61,901 nt of DNA from the NCBI GenBank assembly GCA_022511295.1, contig JAFLRT010000003.1, positions 1 through 61,901 on the forward strand, in the 5' to 3' direction. This stretch comes from Alistipes sp. Its GTDB lineage: Bacteria > Bacteroidota > Bacteroidia > Bacteroidales > Rikenellaceae. The stretch's first letter is position 1; each line of letters opens with the position of its first letter. Made by a program: the position numbers and the translations under genes. The notes below the pieces were generated by a model. That model was not told the DNA's origin. It searched no databases and saw only the letters and a list, made by a program, of their open reading frames with translations. Below are positions 35,669 through 44,955 of this stretch, piece after piece.

Positions 35669-37308
35669 TCAGCCATCTCACGGTAGAAAACTATGCTCTC
35701 ATAGAGCATCTGGAGTTGGACCTCGACCCTCATCTGAATATCATCACGGGTGAGACGGGTGCCGGCAAATCCATTCTGCTCGGGGCCATAGGTCTGCTGC
35801 TGGGTGCCAAGAATGACGGCGCTGCCATAAAAGATTCATCGCGTGGCTGTATCGTCGAGGGCATATTCAATATCGAGGGGCTGAATCTTGAGCCGCTCTT
35901 CGGGGAACTGGATATCGAATACGACGGACAGACCGTCATCAGGCGTATAATAACCCCTTCGGGCAAGAGTCGTGCATTTGTAAACGATGTTCCGGTGCAA
36001 CTCACGCAACTGCGGGAACTTGGGGCGCATCTTATAGATATACATTCGCAACACCAGACACCGATACTGTCGTCGCCCGCGTTCCGTATGCGTGCCACCG
36101 ACACTATGGCCGGTACAATGGCTCTCAAGGCCGAATATACGGCGCAATATGAGAGTATGTTATCCATCTCCCGTGAGTTGCAGCATCTGCAAGCCGAAAC
36201 CGAGCAGGGACGCCGCGATGAGGAGTGGCTGCGCTTCCAGGTCGAGGAACTCGAGGGCGCTGCACTGCACGAGGATGAGGTTGCCCGACTCGAGGCGGAG
36301 CAGGCGCTCCTGGCATCGGCCGACACCATAGGGGAGATGCTGTGCAGCGCTGCGTCAGCCTTGAACGACGAGGAGACGGGTGTTCTGCCGCGACTTAAAA
36401 GCATAGAACAGGGATTGCTGCGCTGCCGTGACAGTTATCACGCAGCAGACGAGTTGGCAGAACGTCTGCACTCCACACTGCTCGAAATCAAAGATATCGA
36501 ATACACAATAGCATCCGACGCCGAACGTATAGAGTCCGACCCTGCACGTTTGGAGGCGGTAGATATGCGTCTTGCAACACTCTGGTCGCTATGCCGCAAG
36601 CACCATGCGGCGGATGTTGCAGAACTTATTGCGATACGCGACAACTACAAGACCAAACTCGACGCCATAACATACGGCGATGAGCGTATGGCGGCACTCG
36701 AAGAGCGTCTTGCCGAGGTGCGCAGAAGTGCCGAAGCGCTTGCCGAGAGACTGCATACGCAGCGTGCGGCAGCCATAGAGGGCTTCGGGGAGGAGATGTC
36801 GCAGAGGCTGTCGCTTCTGGGTATGCCCGATGCCGTATTCAATGTCGTTTTGGAGCCGACGGCAGACCTTACACCCGAAGGCAAAGAGGAGGCGTCGTTT
36901 GTCTTCACGGCGAACAAAAACATGGCTCCCCAACCTATCGAGCGTATAGCATCGGGAGGTGAGATGTCGCGTATGATGTTATCGCTCAAGTCATTGCTTG
37001 CACGCAGAATGAATCTGCCGGCAATAATCTTCGACGAAATCGACACCGGTGTATCTGGACGCATAGCCGATGCAATGGGAGAGATTATAGCAGACCTGTC
37101 AGAGTCGATGCAGGTGGTCAATATAACTCATCTGCCGCAGGTGGCATCAAAAGGCAGTGCGCACTTTGTGGTATACAAGGAGGACGGGCGCTCCAACATA
37201 CGTCGCCTGAATGGCGAGGAGCGAATAACAGAGATAGCCAAAATGTTATCGGGAAGCGATATCACCGAGGCAGCCATACTTCAGGCGCGGCATCTGCTGG
37301 CAAAATAA
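35665..37308 (+). CDS. recN: DNA repair protein RecN
   Basis: A 547-residue SMC-like ATPase acting in double-strand break repair. Walker A is GETGAGKS at residues 30-37. The Q-loop-like IHSQHQTPIL, the SGGEMSRMMLSLKSL signature and Walker B IIFDEIDTGVSG are present, separated by a coiled coil from about 160 to 370. It is the last gene of the bamD operon. In many Bacteroidota a DUF4835 gene lies between coaBC and recN; here only 28 bases separate them, so that gene is absent or elsewhere. Confidence 0.95.
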   Translation: MLSHLTVENYALIEHLELDLDPHLNIITGETGAGKSILLGAIGLLLGAKNDGAAIKDSSRGCIVEGIFNIEGLNLEPLFGELDIEYDGQTVIRRIITPSGKSRAFVNDVPVQLTQLRELGAHLIDIHSQHQTPILSSPAFRMRATDTMAGTMALKAEYTAQYESMLSISRELQHLQAETEQGRRDEEWLRFQVEELEGAALHEDEVARLEAEQALLASADTIGEMLCSAASALNDEETGVLPRLKSIEQGLLRCRDSYHAADELAERLHSTLLEIKDIEYTIASDAERIESDPARLEAVDMRLATLWSLCRKHHAADVAELIAIRDNYKTKLDAITYGDERMAALEERLAEVRRSAEALAERLHTQRAAAIEGFGEEMSQRLSLLGMPDAVFNVVLEPTADLTPEGKEEASFVFTANKNMAPQPIERIASGGEMSRMMLSLKSLLARRMNLPAIIFDEIDTGVSGRIADAMGEIIADLSESMQVVNITHLPQVASKGSAHFVVYKEDGRSNIRRLNGEERITEIAKMLSGSDITEAAILQARHLLAK

Positions 37309-37325
37309 TCAGAGGCCTATACAAA

Positions 37326-37365
37326 ACGGGGGCGCCGCAGCACCTCTTTGAGGTGCAATTATTTT
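37326..37365 (+). repeat. A element, copy 5 (3' half)
   Basis: GCACCTC at 37340-37346 pairs with GAGGTGC at 37350-37356 around TTT, preceded by GGGGGCGCCGCA as in copies 3 and 4. The 5' arm of the first hairpin is missing, so this copy is truncated. Confidence 0.75.
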
Positions 37366-37404
37366 TATCATTACACTCATCATCATCGTCAAATAAACAG
37401 CAAA

Positions 37405-37432
37405 GGGGCGCATATCATTCGATACGCGCCCC
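37405..37432 (-). terminator. hairpin downstream of infC
   Basis: GGGGCGCATATC pairs with GATACGCGCCCC with one mismatch around ATTC. Read leftwards it follows infC and is trailed by a weak T-rich stretch, so it is a probable terminator of the thrS-infC transcript. Confidence 0.6.
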
Positions 37433-37456
37433 TGATGCTTAAAGGCAATTACATTA

Positions 37457-38059
37457 TCAGCCCTTCTTACCCTTGGGAGCAAGAATCATATTCATCTTCT
37501 TACCCTCAAGCGCAGGCATCACCTCGACTTTGGCTATCTCCTCCAAATCCGTCGCAAAGCGCAGCAACAGAATCTCGCCCTGCTCCTTGAAGACTATCGA
37601 GCGACCGCGAAAAAAGACATACGCCTTGACCTTGGCACCCTCTTTCAAGAAGTTTTCGGCGTGCTTGAGTTTGAAGTTGTAGTCGTGGTCGTCGGTCTGA
37701 GGACCGAAACGAATCTCCTTGACCACCACCTTGGTCTGCTTGGCCTTAATCTCCTTGGCCTTGCGTTTTTGCTGGTAAAGGAATTTCTGGTAGTCGGCGA
37801 TGCGGCATACGGGAGGCTCGGCCTTGGGCGAAATCTCGATAAGGTCCAACTCCATCTCATCTGCCAAACGCAATGCGTCGCGCAACGGCAACACGAGGTT
37901 AGGCTCTACATTATCGCCTACCACACGCACCGTGGGAGCGGTAATATCGTTGTTGATACGATGCGGATTCTCCTTTTCGGGACGACGTCCGCCCTGCTGT
38001 CTGTTCTGGTTGTTCGCCGAGACAATCGGTCTCGGTTTGAACGGGCGTTGATTTGCCAA
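37457..38059 (-). CDS. infC: translation initiation factor IF-3, non-ATG start
   Basis: A 200-residue IF-3. [18 protein letters not shown] opens the N-domain, then [23 protein letters not shown], and the C-domain has [21 protein letters not shown]. The C-terminus is a basic tail. No ATG is available: after the thrS stop codon come CGT, ATA, AAT and TTG codons in frame, so the start is TTG (38059) or ATA (38065). Non-AUG starts on infC are the known basis of autoregulation by IF-3. The gene starts directly after thrS. Confidence 0.95.
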   Translation of the reverse strand: MANQRPFKPRPIVSANNQNRQQGGRRPEKENPHRINNDITAPTVRVVGDNVEPNLVLPLRDALRLADEMELDLIEISPKAEPPVCRIADYQKFLYQQKRKAKEIKAKQTKVVVKEIRFGPQTDDHDYNFKLKHAENFLKEGAKVKAYVFFRGRSIVFKEQGEILLLRFATDLEEIAKVEVMPALEGKKMNMILAPKGKKG

Positions 38060-38068
38060 ATTTATACG

Positions 38069-40015
38069 TTATTTGTTGTTAAGTTTTCCTGTTTCAGCCT
38101 CCACCATCGAAGTCATATAGTCGCAATAGGCCTCGAGTGTCATCTGACCCTTGTCGCCTTCGCCCTGCGCACGTACCGACACGCTGCGCTCGGCAGTCTC
38201 CTTCTCGCCAACAATAAGCATAAACGGTATACGCTTAAGTTCATTGTCGCGTATCTTGCGGCCCACCTTCTCGTTGCGGTCATCGACCGTAGCGCGTACA
38301 TCGTGCTTGCCGAGGAACGATACGACCTCATAGGCGTAGTCGTTGAACTTCTCCGATACGGGCAGCACAACAGCCTGCTCGGGTGCGAGCCACAGAGGGA
38401 ACTTGCCCGCCGTATGCTCGAGCAACACGGCCACGAAGCGCTCCATAGAGCCGAACGGCGCACGGTGAATCATTATCGGGCGGTGCTGTTTGTCATCGTT
38501 GCCCTTATATGTCAGGTCGAAACGCTCGGGCAGGTTGTAATCCACCTGTATCGTACCGAGTTGCCAACTGCGGCCAATGGCGTCCTTGACCATAAAGTCC
38601 AATTTCGGGCCGTAGAAAGCCGCCTCGCCATACTCCACAACGGTATTGAGACCCTTCTCCTTTGCCGCCTGAATAATTGCATTCTCGGCTTTCTCCCAAT
38701 TCTCGTCCGAACCGATATACTTCTCCTTGTTATTGGGGTCGCGCAGCGATATCTGTGCCGTATATTTGTCGAACTTGAGGGTGCGGAAGATGTAGAGTAC
38801 GATATCTATAACCTTTTCAAACTCCTCCAGAAGTTGGTCGGGACGCACGAACATGTGGGCATCGTCCTGCGTGAAGCCTCTGACGCGCGTAAGACCGTGA
38901 AGTTCACCGCTCTGCTCGTAACGGTAAACGGTACCGAACTCGGCCAGACGCACGGGCAGGTCTTTGTACGAGCGGGGCTTGCTGCGGTATATTTCGCAGT
39001 GGTGCGGGCAGTTCATAGGCTTGAGCAGGTATTCCTCACCCTCGACAGGCGTATGTATAGGCTGGAACGAGTCCTTGCCGTACTTTGCATAGTGTCCCGA
39101 GGTCTTGTACAACTCGATATTGCCGATATGCGGCGTTATAACCTGCTGGTAACCGTGTTCCTTCTGTATCTGACGAAGGAAGCGCTCCAGACGGTCGCGC
39201 AGTTCGGCACCCTTGGGCAGCCACAACGGCAGACCCTGACCCACTCTCTGCGAGAATGTGAATAGTTCCAGCTCTTTACCCAGTTTGCGGTGGTCGCGTT
39301 TCTTCGCCTCCTCGAGCATTGCGAGGTACTCATCCAGAAGCGACTTTTTGGGGAACGATATGCCGTAGATACGAGTGAGCATCTTGTTCTTCTCATTGCC
39401 ACGCCAGTATGCACCTGCAACAGATGTAAGTTTCAATGCCTTGATGAATCCCGTATCGGGGATATGCGGGCCTCGGCACAGGTCAGTAAATGAGCCGTTG
39501 GTGTAGAACGATATCGTACCGTCCTCCAAATCGGATATAAGTTCCACTTTGTATGGGTCGCCCTTTTCGGTGAAGGTCTTCAGCGCCTCGGCCTTCGACA
39601 CCTCCGTACGGACAAGTTGTTCCTTGGAGCGTGCCAGTTCCATCATCTTGTTCTCGATAGCCGCCAGGTCGCCCTCCGTGATAGGTTGGGGCGTATCGAC
39701 ATCGTAGTAGAATCCGTTCTCGATAGCGGGTCCTATACCGAACTTTATACCCGGGTACAACTCCTGCAACGCCTCGGCCAGAAGGTGCGACGAGGTGTGC
39801 CAGAAGGCGTGCTTGCCTTCGGCATCCTCCCATTTATAGAAGCGTATCGCTGCATCCTCCTCTATGGGACGCTTCATATCTACCGTAACACCATTGACAC
39901 CGGCTGCCAAAGCCTCGGCAGCCAGACGAGGACTGATGCTCGCTGCTATGTCGAAAGAGGTTGTTCCCTTGTCGTATTCGCGCACCGAACCGTCGGGGAA
40001 TGTAATCTTAATCAT
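38069..40015 (-). CDS. thrS: threonyl-tRNA synthetase
   Basis: A 648-residue class II synthetase. The start [19 protein letters not shown] gives the TGS domain; an earlier in-frame start adds ten unrelated residues. The editing domain carries [16 protein letters not shown]. The catalytic core has [13 protein letters not shown] and [13 protein letters not shown], and the C-terminal anticodon domain has [14 protein letters not shown]. The family's usual length is about 640. It is co-transcribed with infC. Confidence 0.97.
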   Translation of the reverse strand: MIKITFPDGSVREYDKGTTSFDIAASISPRLAAEALAAGVNGVTVDMKRPIEEDAAIRFYKWEDAEGKHAFWHTSSHLLAEALQELYPGIKFGIGPAIENGFYYDVDTPQPITEGDLAAIENKMMELARSKEQLVRTEVSKAEALKTFTEKGDPYKVELISDLEDGTISFYTNGSFTDLCRGPHIPDTGFIKALKLTSVAGAYWRGNEKNKMLTRIYGISFPKKSLLDEYLAMLEEAKKRDHRKLGKELELFTFSQRVGQGLPLWLPKGAELRDRLERFLRQIQKEHGYQQVITPHIGNIELYKTSGHYAKYGKDSFQPIHTPVEGEEYLLKPMNCPHHCEIYRSKPRSYKDLPVRLAEFGTVYRYEQSGELHGLTRVRGFTQDDAHMFVRPDQLLEEFEKVIDIVLYIFRTLKFDKYTAQISLRDPNNKEKYIGSDENWEKAENAIIQAAKEKGLNTVVEYGEAAFYGPKLDFMVKDAIGRSWQLGTIQVDYNLPERFDLTYKGNDDKQHRPIMIHRAPFGSMERFVAVLLEHTAGKFPLWLAPEQAVVLPVSEKFNDYAYEVVSFLGKHDVRATVDDRNEKVGRKIRDNELKRIPFMLIVGEKETAERSVSVRAQGEGDKGQMTLEAYCDYMTSMVEAETGKLNNK

Positions 40016-40057
40016 ATCTCTGAATATATTGTTTGTTACTCTCACTTGATTTCACCC

Positions 40058-41152
40058 TTACTCTTCGGGTTCTGTCTGCGGCAGGTCATTCACGCTAACA
40101 TCGCGTCCCTTCTCCCTTTCGAAGCGTTGCAGCGGGTCGGCGCTCCACTCCCGCCACGCCTCACGCGCACGGGCTATATCCACCGCTGCAAAGACCGCAT
40201 TGCGCATCGACGAGGCGTCCGCCATATCCTTGCCTGCGATATCGTATGCCACGCCATGGTCAGGCGAGGTGCGTATAACGGGCAGCCCTGCGGTAAAGTT
40301 CACGCCGTCGGGCGACACCGTTTTGAATGGTATCAACCCCTGGTCGTGATACATCGCCAGCACGGCATCATACGATGCGTAGTGTCCGCCGGCAAAGAGA
40401 CCGTCGGCAGCGAAAGGTCCGAATGCAAGTATTCCGTTGCTGTAAGCCTCGGCGACAGCCGGACGTATCGTCTGCTCCTCCTCACTGCCGAACAAACCTC
40501 CGTCCCCGTTGTGTGGGTTGAGCGAGAGGACGGCAATACGAGGCTCGACAATACCGAAATCCTGTTTCAGCGTACTGCGCAACTGCGTCAGACGCGACAC
40601 AATCTTCTCGCGCGTGATATCGGCACTGACCTGCGATACAGGTATATGGACCGTTACCAATCCCACCTTCAGACGGTCGCTGCACATAATCATCATAGGC
40701 TCGGCACCGAACTCACGACCGAAGAACTCGGTATGTCCCGTACAGTCGAACTGTTCGCCGTGAATCGTCTCCTTGTCTATCGGAGCCGTAACGACAGCCG
40801 CTATACGGCCTTCGCGCAGGTCGGCAACAGCACGCAGCAGCGCATCGGCAGCCGCTTTGCCGGCAGCAGCCGACGCCCGACCCGGCTCTATGGCTGTCTC
40901 CCTGTCTCCGCACTCCACAAGATTTACGCATCCGCGCCGTGCATCGTCCACCGTGCGGCAGATATTGAACGAGATGTTCTCCAACTCGCTTATCGTCGTG
41001 CGATAATACTCTGCGGCTCGTTTTGAACCATATATCACGGGGGTGCAAATCTCGCACATACGCGTATCGGCAAAGGTTTTCAATATAACCTCCCAGCCGA
41101 TACCGTTGATGTCGCCCTGCGTAATTCCTATCGTAAGTCTGCCTTCTCCCAT
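40058..41152 (-). CDS. pdxA: 4-hydroxythreonine-4-phosphate dehydrogenase
   Basis: A 364-residue enzyme of pyridoxal 5'-phosphate synthesis. MGEGRLTIGITQGDINGIGWEV fits the PdxA start; an upstream start at 41188 adds twelve residues without homology. Metal-binding histidines appear in DCTGHTEFFGREF, in NPHNGDGGLFGSEE and in MYHDQGLIPFKT, and the C-terminal RTSPDHGVAYDIAG motif is intact. The gene lies between a TrmH-type methylase gene and thrS in the same direction. Confidence 0.94.
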   Translation of the reverse strand: MGEGRLTIGITQGDINGIGWEVILKTFADTRMCEICTPVIYGSKRAAEYYRTTISELENISFNICRTVDDARRGCVNLVECGDRETAIEPGRASAAAGKAAADALLRAVADLREGRIAAVVTAPIDKETIHGEQFDCTGHTEFFGREFGAEPMMIMCSDRLKVGLVTVHIPVSQVSADITREKIVSRLTQLRSTLKQDFGIVEPRIAVLSLNPHNGDGGLFGSEEEQTIRPAVAEAYSNGILAFGPFAADGLFAGGHYASYDAVLAMYHDQGLIPFKTVSPDGVNFTAGLPVIRTSPDHGVAYDIAGKDMADASSMRNAVFAAVDIARAREAWREWSADPLQRFEREKGRDVSVNDLPQTEPEE

Positions 41153-41245
41153 CGTTAAGCCTCTGCTTATGCCTTTAATATCTCGCAAACTTAATATTTT
41201 TTTTCGACTTTTTATAAATTTTCACTCAAAATGAGCCGATAAACG

Positions 41246-42001
41246 CTACCGCTGCAACATACGGCGGCGAAACTCCGAACATACCACCGCCGCCGCAGCC
41301 CCTACATTGAGCGACTCCGAGCCGCTGCGCCCTGCCGGATAGGCAGGTATATGCAGCCGTCGGCTGACAGCAGCCGCGCAGGCTTCCGATATGCCGCGAC
41401 CCTCGTTGCCCATAACGACAAAGCCCGACGACGGCAGTTCCGACGTATAGATATTCTCTCCGTCAAGGAAAGTGCCGCATACCTCCATACCCCTCTCACG
41501 CGCCTCGCGAAGCATCTTCGGCAGGTCGCAGTAATGCACCCGCACACGTATTATCGCCCCCATCGTGGCCTGCACAACCTTGGGGTTGAAGCAGTCGGCA
41601 GCGCCCTGCGAACAGACTACATCTCCGATACCGAACCAGTCCGCAAGTCTTATCAGCGTACCCATATTGCCCGGATTGGAGACATCATCGAGCGCCAGCA
41701 CAAGACTCTTTTCCGCCGTGCGCATATCGAATCCGTAATGCGGTATCTCGACAGTGGCCAAAGAGTTGTTGGCGGTCTTGAGCATCGTAAGACGCTCCAT
41801 CTCCGCCGCCGTAACGCGGCACACGTCATCACCCAAATCCTCAAGCACGCCGTCCAACGCATATACCCTACGCAGACGCAGATGCGAGGCATGGAGTTCG
41901 CGTATAATCTTCTCGCCCTCGGCAACAAACAGGCCATGCGTATTGCGGCCCTGCTTGTCGGCAAGCGAGCGCACCATCTTTATCTCGGCTTTTGTTACCA
42001 T
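41246..42001 (-). CDS. TrmH/SpoU-type RNA 2'-O-methyltransferase
   Basis: A 251-residue SPOUT enzyme. The N-terminal part has the substrate-binding L30e-like region (LFVAEGEKIIRELHAS). The catalytic part has the three SpoU motifs: LDDVSNPGNMGTLIRLADWFG, a VVMGNEGRGIS segment with the knot, and SLNVGAAAAVVCSEF at the C-terminus. The target RNA (rRNA or tRNA 2'-O-ribose) is not resolved by sequence. A start at the ATG at 42001 gives the normal size. Confidence 0.92.
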   Translation of the reverse strand: MVTKAEIKMVRSLADKQGRNTHGLFVAEGEKIIRELHASHLRLRRVYALDGVLEDLGDDVCRVTAAEMERLTMLKTANNSLATVEIPHYGFDMRTAEKSLVLALDDVSNPGNMGTLIRLADWFGIGDVVCSQGAADCFNPKVVQATMGAIIRVRVHYCDLPKMLREARERGMEVCGTFLDGENIYTSELPSSGFVVMGNEGRGISEACAAAVSRRLHIPAYPAGRSGSESLNVGAAAAVVCSEFRRRMLQR

Positions 42002-42018
42002 TGTTCTGTTCTCTAAAA

Positions 42019-42062
42019 TTTTATGCCTATTTTATGTCTGTTTTATGCCTGTTTTATGCCGT
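42019..42062 (-). repeat. four-copy 11-base tandem repeat running into the rnz stop
   Basis: TTTTATGCCTG-like units start at 42019, 42030, 42041 and 42052 with exact 11-base spacing. The last unit contains the rnz stop codon (42054-42056), read as TAA on the minus strand. Confidence 0.9.
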
Positions 42063-42965
42063 GAAGGTCTCTCCCTCGACGGCGATATCGGTATTCGGGA
42101 ACACCTCGCGCGCCTCGTCCAACAACGGCTGCAAATCCTTGTACCGCGATGAGAAATGACCTATGATAAGCCGTCCGACACCCGCACGCCGCGCCACCTC
42201 GGCAGCCTGCACAGCCGTAGAATGCCCTCTCTCACCCGCAACCTTGCGTTCGCTGTCGGTGTAGGTCGCCTCGTGGTACAACAAATCGACACCCGACACA
42301 ATCTCTGCCGCACGCGGCGAGAAACTCGTATCGGAACAGTATGCATACGAGCGAGGTTCACGCGGCAGATAGGTGAGTTCGCCGTTGGGCAGCACCGTAC
42401 CGTCGGGCAACACTATATCCTCACCCCTTTTGGCTGCCACAATCTGCTCTATATCGAGACCGTAGCGCTCGATTTTGAACTTATCGACATTGAGTTGCGG
42501 CGCCTTCTCGCGAAAGAGATACCCCGATGAGCGCAGCGAGTGCCGCAGAGGCACACTCCACACCGCAAGCGTGCGGTTCTCCATAAGCATGACATTTTGT
42601 GTTGTATCGACCTCGTGCCACACCACATCGTATGGCATATCCTGCTCGAAGTAGCGTCTGAAGCCGTCGAGAATCTCACCGAACGGCGAGGGAGCGTATA
42701 CATCGAGCGCCATACGACGACCGTAGAGCGCCATAGTCGAGAGCAGCGGAAAGAGACCGAACAGATGGTCGCCATGCAGATGCGAGATAAATACCGCCGA
42801 GAGTTTCAGCGGATTGATGCCCATACGGAACATCTGCCTCTGCACACCCTCGCCGGCATCGACCAGAAACAGCCGCTCGTTGCAGTTTACAATCTGCGCC
42901 GAGGGATGACGGCCGGCGGTGGGCTTGGCCGAGGCCGCTCCGAGTATGGTTACCTTGAGCGACAT
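42054..42965 (-). CDS. rnz: ribonuclease Z
   Basis: A 303-residue metallo-beta-lactamase-fold endonuclease that trims tRNA 3' ends. Residues 62-67 (HLHGDH) and a downstream YLPREPRSYAYCSDT region carrying the family's exosite-like features support RNase Z rather than a generic hydrolase. RGHSTAVQAAEVARR and IIGHFSSRY hold the further zinc histidines. It begins 3 bases after the trxB stop, so it is coupled to trxB. Confidence 0.93.
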   Translation of the reverse strand: MSLKVTILGAASAKPTAGRHPSAQIVNCNERLFLVDAGEGVQRQMFRMGINPLKLSAVFISHLHGDHLFGLFPLLSTMALYGRRMALDVYAPSPFGEILDGFRRYFEQDMPYDVVWHEVDTTQNVMLMENRTLAVWSVPLRHSLRSSGYLFREKAPQLNVDKFKIERYGLDIEQIVAAKRGEDIVLPDGTVLPNGELTYLPREPRSYAYCSDTSFSPRAAEIVSGVDLLYHEATYTDSERKVAGERGHSTAVQAAEVARRAGVGRLIIGHFSSRYKDLQPLLDEAREVFPNTDIAVEGETFTA

Positions 42966-42968
42966 CGA

Positions 42969-43892
42969 CTATTTTGAATGAAGGAATCGCTCGCAGTCCA
43001 CAGCCGCCTTGCAGCCGCTTGCAGCAGCCGTTATGGCCTGACGGTAACGCGTATCGCATACGTCGCCCGCAGCGAATACGCCCTCGACAGAGGTGTGCGA
43101 CATACCCGGAACGGTCTTGATATATCCCTCCGCATCCAGTTCTATCTGACCGGCGAAGAGTTCCGTATTGGGATGATGACCTATGGCAAGGAAGAATCCG
43201 TCTATGGCGAGTGTACGCTGCGAGCCGTCGGCATGCTGCACCAAAGCACCCGTAACGCCATCCTCATCACCCAACACCTCCACCGTGTTGTACTCATAGA
43301 GTACCTCGATGTTGGGCGTTGCCGCCACGCGCTCCTGCATAGCCTGCGAAGCACGCATAAATGGTTTGCGGACAATCATATAGACCTTGTTGCAGAGCGA
43401 TGCCAGATAGGATGCCTCCTCGCAAGCCGTATCGCCGCCGCCGACAACCGCTACATCCTTGCGGCGGTAGAAGAATCCGTCGCACGTTGCGCAGGCGCTG
43501 ACACCCATACCGCGATACTTCGTCTCGGAGGGAAGACCCAGATAGCGCGCCGAGGCACCCGTAGCCAGAATAACCGCCTCGGCCTCGATTTCACCGCCGC
43601 CGTCGAGCGTGAAACGGAACGGACGCTGCGAAAGGTCGGCTTTTGTAATGATACCCGAACGCACATCAGCACCCAGACGCACTGCCTGACGACGCAAATC
43701 ATCCATCATCTGCACACCGTCGACACCTTCGGGATAGCCCGGGAAGTTCTCGACAACGGTTGTCGTCGTAAGCTGGCCGCCAGGCTCCATGCCCTCATAG
43801 AGTACAGGCGAAAGAGATGCGCGTGAAGCATATATGGCAGCCGTGAAGCCCGCAGGACCGCCGCCGACGATAAGACATTTTACCTTTTCCAT
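42969..43892 (-). CDS. trxB: thioredoxin reductase
   Basis: A 307-residue FAD/NADPH enzyme that reduces thioredoxin. FAD binding is at VGGGPAGFTAAIYASRA, the redox pair C134 and C137 in CATC, and NADPH binding at VVGGGDTACEEASYLASL. The C-terminal GVFAAGDVCDTRYRQ motif is intact. It follows the WG-repeat pseudokinase gene by six bases, so the redox gene may share transcripts with that cassette; whether there is any functional tie is unknown. Confidence 0.96.
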   Translation of the reverse strand: MEKVKCLIVGGGPAGFTAAIYASRASLSPVLYEGMEPGGQLTTTTVVENFPGYPEGVDGVQMMDDLRRQAVRLGADVRSGIITKADLSQRPFRFTLDGGGEIEAEAVILATGASARYLGLPSETKYRGMGVSACATCDGFFYRRKDVAVVGGGDTACEEASYLASLCNKVYMIVRKPFMRASQAMQERVAATPNIEVLYEYNTVEVLGDEDGVTGALVQHADGSQRTLAIDGFFLAIGHHPNTELFAGQIELDAEGYIKTVPGMSHTSVEGVFAAGDVCDTRYRQAITAAASGCKAAVDCERFLHSK

Positions 43893-43898
43893 GTTTTT

Positions 43899-44930
43899 TC
43901 AGTTTTTTACTATTTGTTTTATATGTTTTCCGATATCTGTTTGCGAAAAAAGTTCCTCATAGGTACCCGAGTGCGACAGACGACCCATATAGTCGAACAT
44001 ATACCACACGCTGTCGCGACGCGCCACATAACCGCACCTGTCGGGGTCGTAGTCGGCAATATCGTATTTGGGTTCGAGTATATATCGTCCCGTGCGGTCG
44101 ATGATGCCCATACCCTCGGCCGTAGCCACTGCAGCACGGTTCTCGCAGAAGTTGCCGGCTTTAATGAAACGGGGTTCGATAACGCTCTCACCGCAGTCAT
44201 CGACATATCCGTAGAGATTGCCGCGACGCACACGGCGCATCATATCGTGCAGTGGCGACACCTCGTCATAGCATCGCTGCAAAGCCGTCTCGTATGGTTT
44301 GCACGGCTCTGTCGCGGCGGACGGTATGGTCGGAAACGAGAGTATAAACTCCTTGACGGCTGCAAACTCCTTCATAATATCTTCGCGTGAAGATGCGCGG
44401 CGAAGATAGTGGAAACGCACCGGATAGAGCCGCCTGTCATTGCCCCATACAAGGTTTGACGGCAACAGGTTGCGATGCACCACGCCCGCCTCGAGAAAGG
44501 CATCGCGCAACATATCGAGCGCTGCAAGCAGACTGGCGGTATCGGCATAGTGTACGGCATTGCCGAGCGGGATGCCTTCGCAATGACTCTCTATAATCAC
44601 ATCGCAACACGACTCGCGACCTGCGGAATCGGTGAAGACAAGTTCCTGCGGAAGGATACGGTACTCGGGAAAGGCTCCGCTGTTGAGATGACGTACTATA
44701 TGTGCCGCTTCACGCACACACTCCGGAAGAGATACCGCGCCGTCTATCGGTACTGACAGCAGATAACGATACCCCTCGATGCTGACAAGAGCCTCGGCAA
44801 ACATCTTGGTACGCGACACCGCCGCACGACCGTCCGTCCGCACGATATGCGCTCCGCGCAGGGTTCTGAACGACAAACTGCCGGCATCTATGGCATCGAC
44901 AAAGGATGTTATCGTGGGGCTTTTTATCAT
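43899..44930 (-). CDS. kinase-like (degenerate) protein with C-terminal WG repeats
   Basis: A 343-residue protein. Residues about 20-200 follow a protein-kinase-like layout, but the catalytic loop reads VHRNLLPSN (H152, R153, N154), lacking the base Asp, and FHY stands where DFG is expected, so catalysis is unlikely. The stretch with LLAALDMLRDAFLEAG suggests the alphaE helix. Residues about 236-330 are WG-type repeats (NLYGYVDDCGESVIEPRF and MGIIDRTGRYILEPKYDIA). It starts 25 bases after the VWA gene stop. Probably a scaffold or regulator of the upstream active kinase; that is inference. Confidence 0.75.
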   Translation of the reverse strand: MIKSPTITSFVDAIDAGSLSFRTLRGAHIVRTDGRAAVSRTKMFAEALVSIEGYRYLLSVPIDGAVSLPECVREAAHIVRHLNSGAFPEYRILPQELVFTDSAGRESCCDVIIESHCEGIPLGNAVHYADTASLLAALDMLRDAFLEAGVVHRNLLPSNLVWGNDRRLYPVRFHYLRRASSREDIMKEFAAVKEFILSFPTIPSAATEPCKPYETALQRCYDEVSPLHDMMRRVRRGNLYGYVDDCGESVIEPRFIKAGNFCENRAAVATAEGMGIIDRTGRYILEPKYDIADYDPDRCGYVARRDSVWYMFDYMGRLSHSGTYEELFSQTDIGKHIKQIVKN

Positions 44931-44955
44931 AGCGTGGGGGTTGCGGCACTAAAAA

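Noticed and set aside
37661..39265. 534-codon plus-strand frame opposite infC and thrS
   Set aside because: Antisense shadow of two strongly identified translation genes.
40034..40064. Repeat TTACTCT at the pdxA stop as another stop-codon array
   Set aside because: Only seven bases match over a 24-base period, which is within chance.
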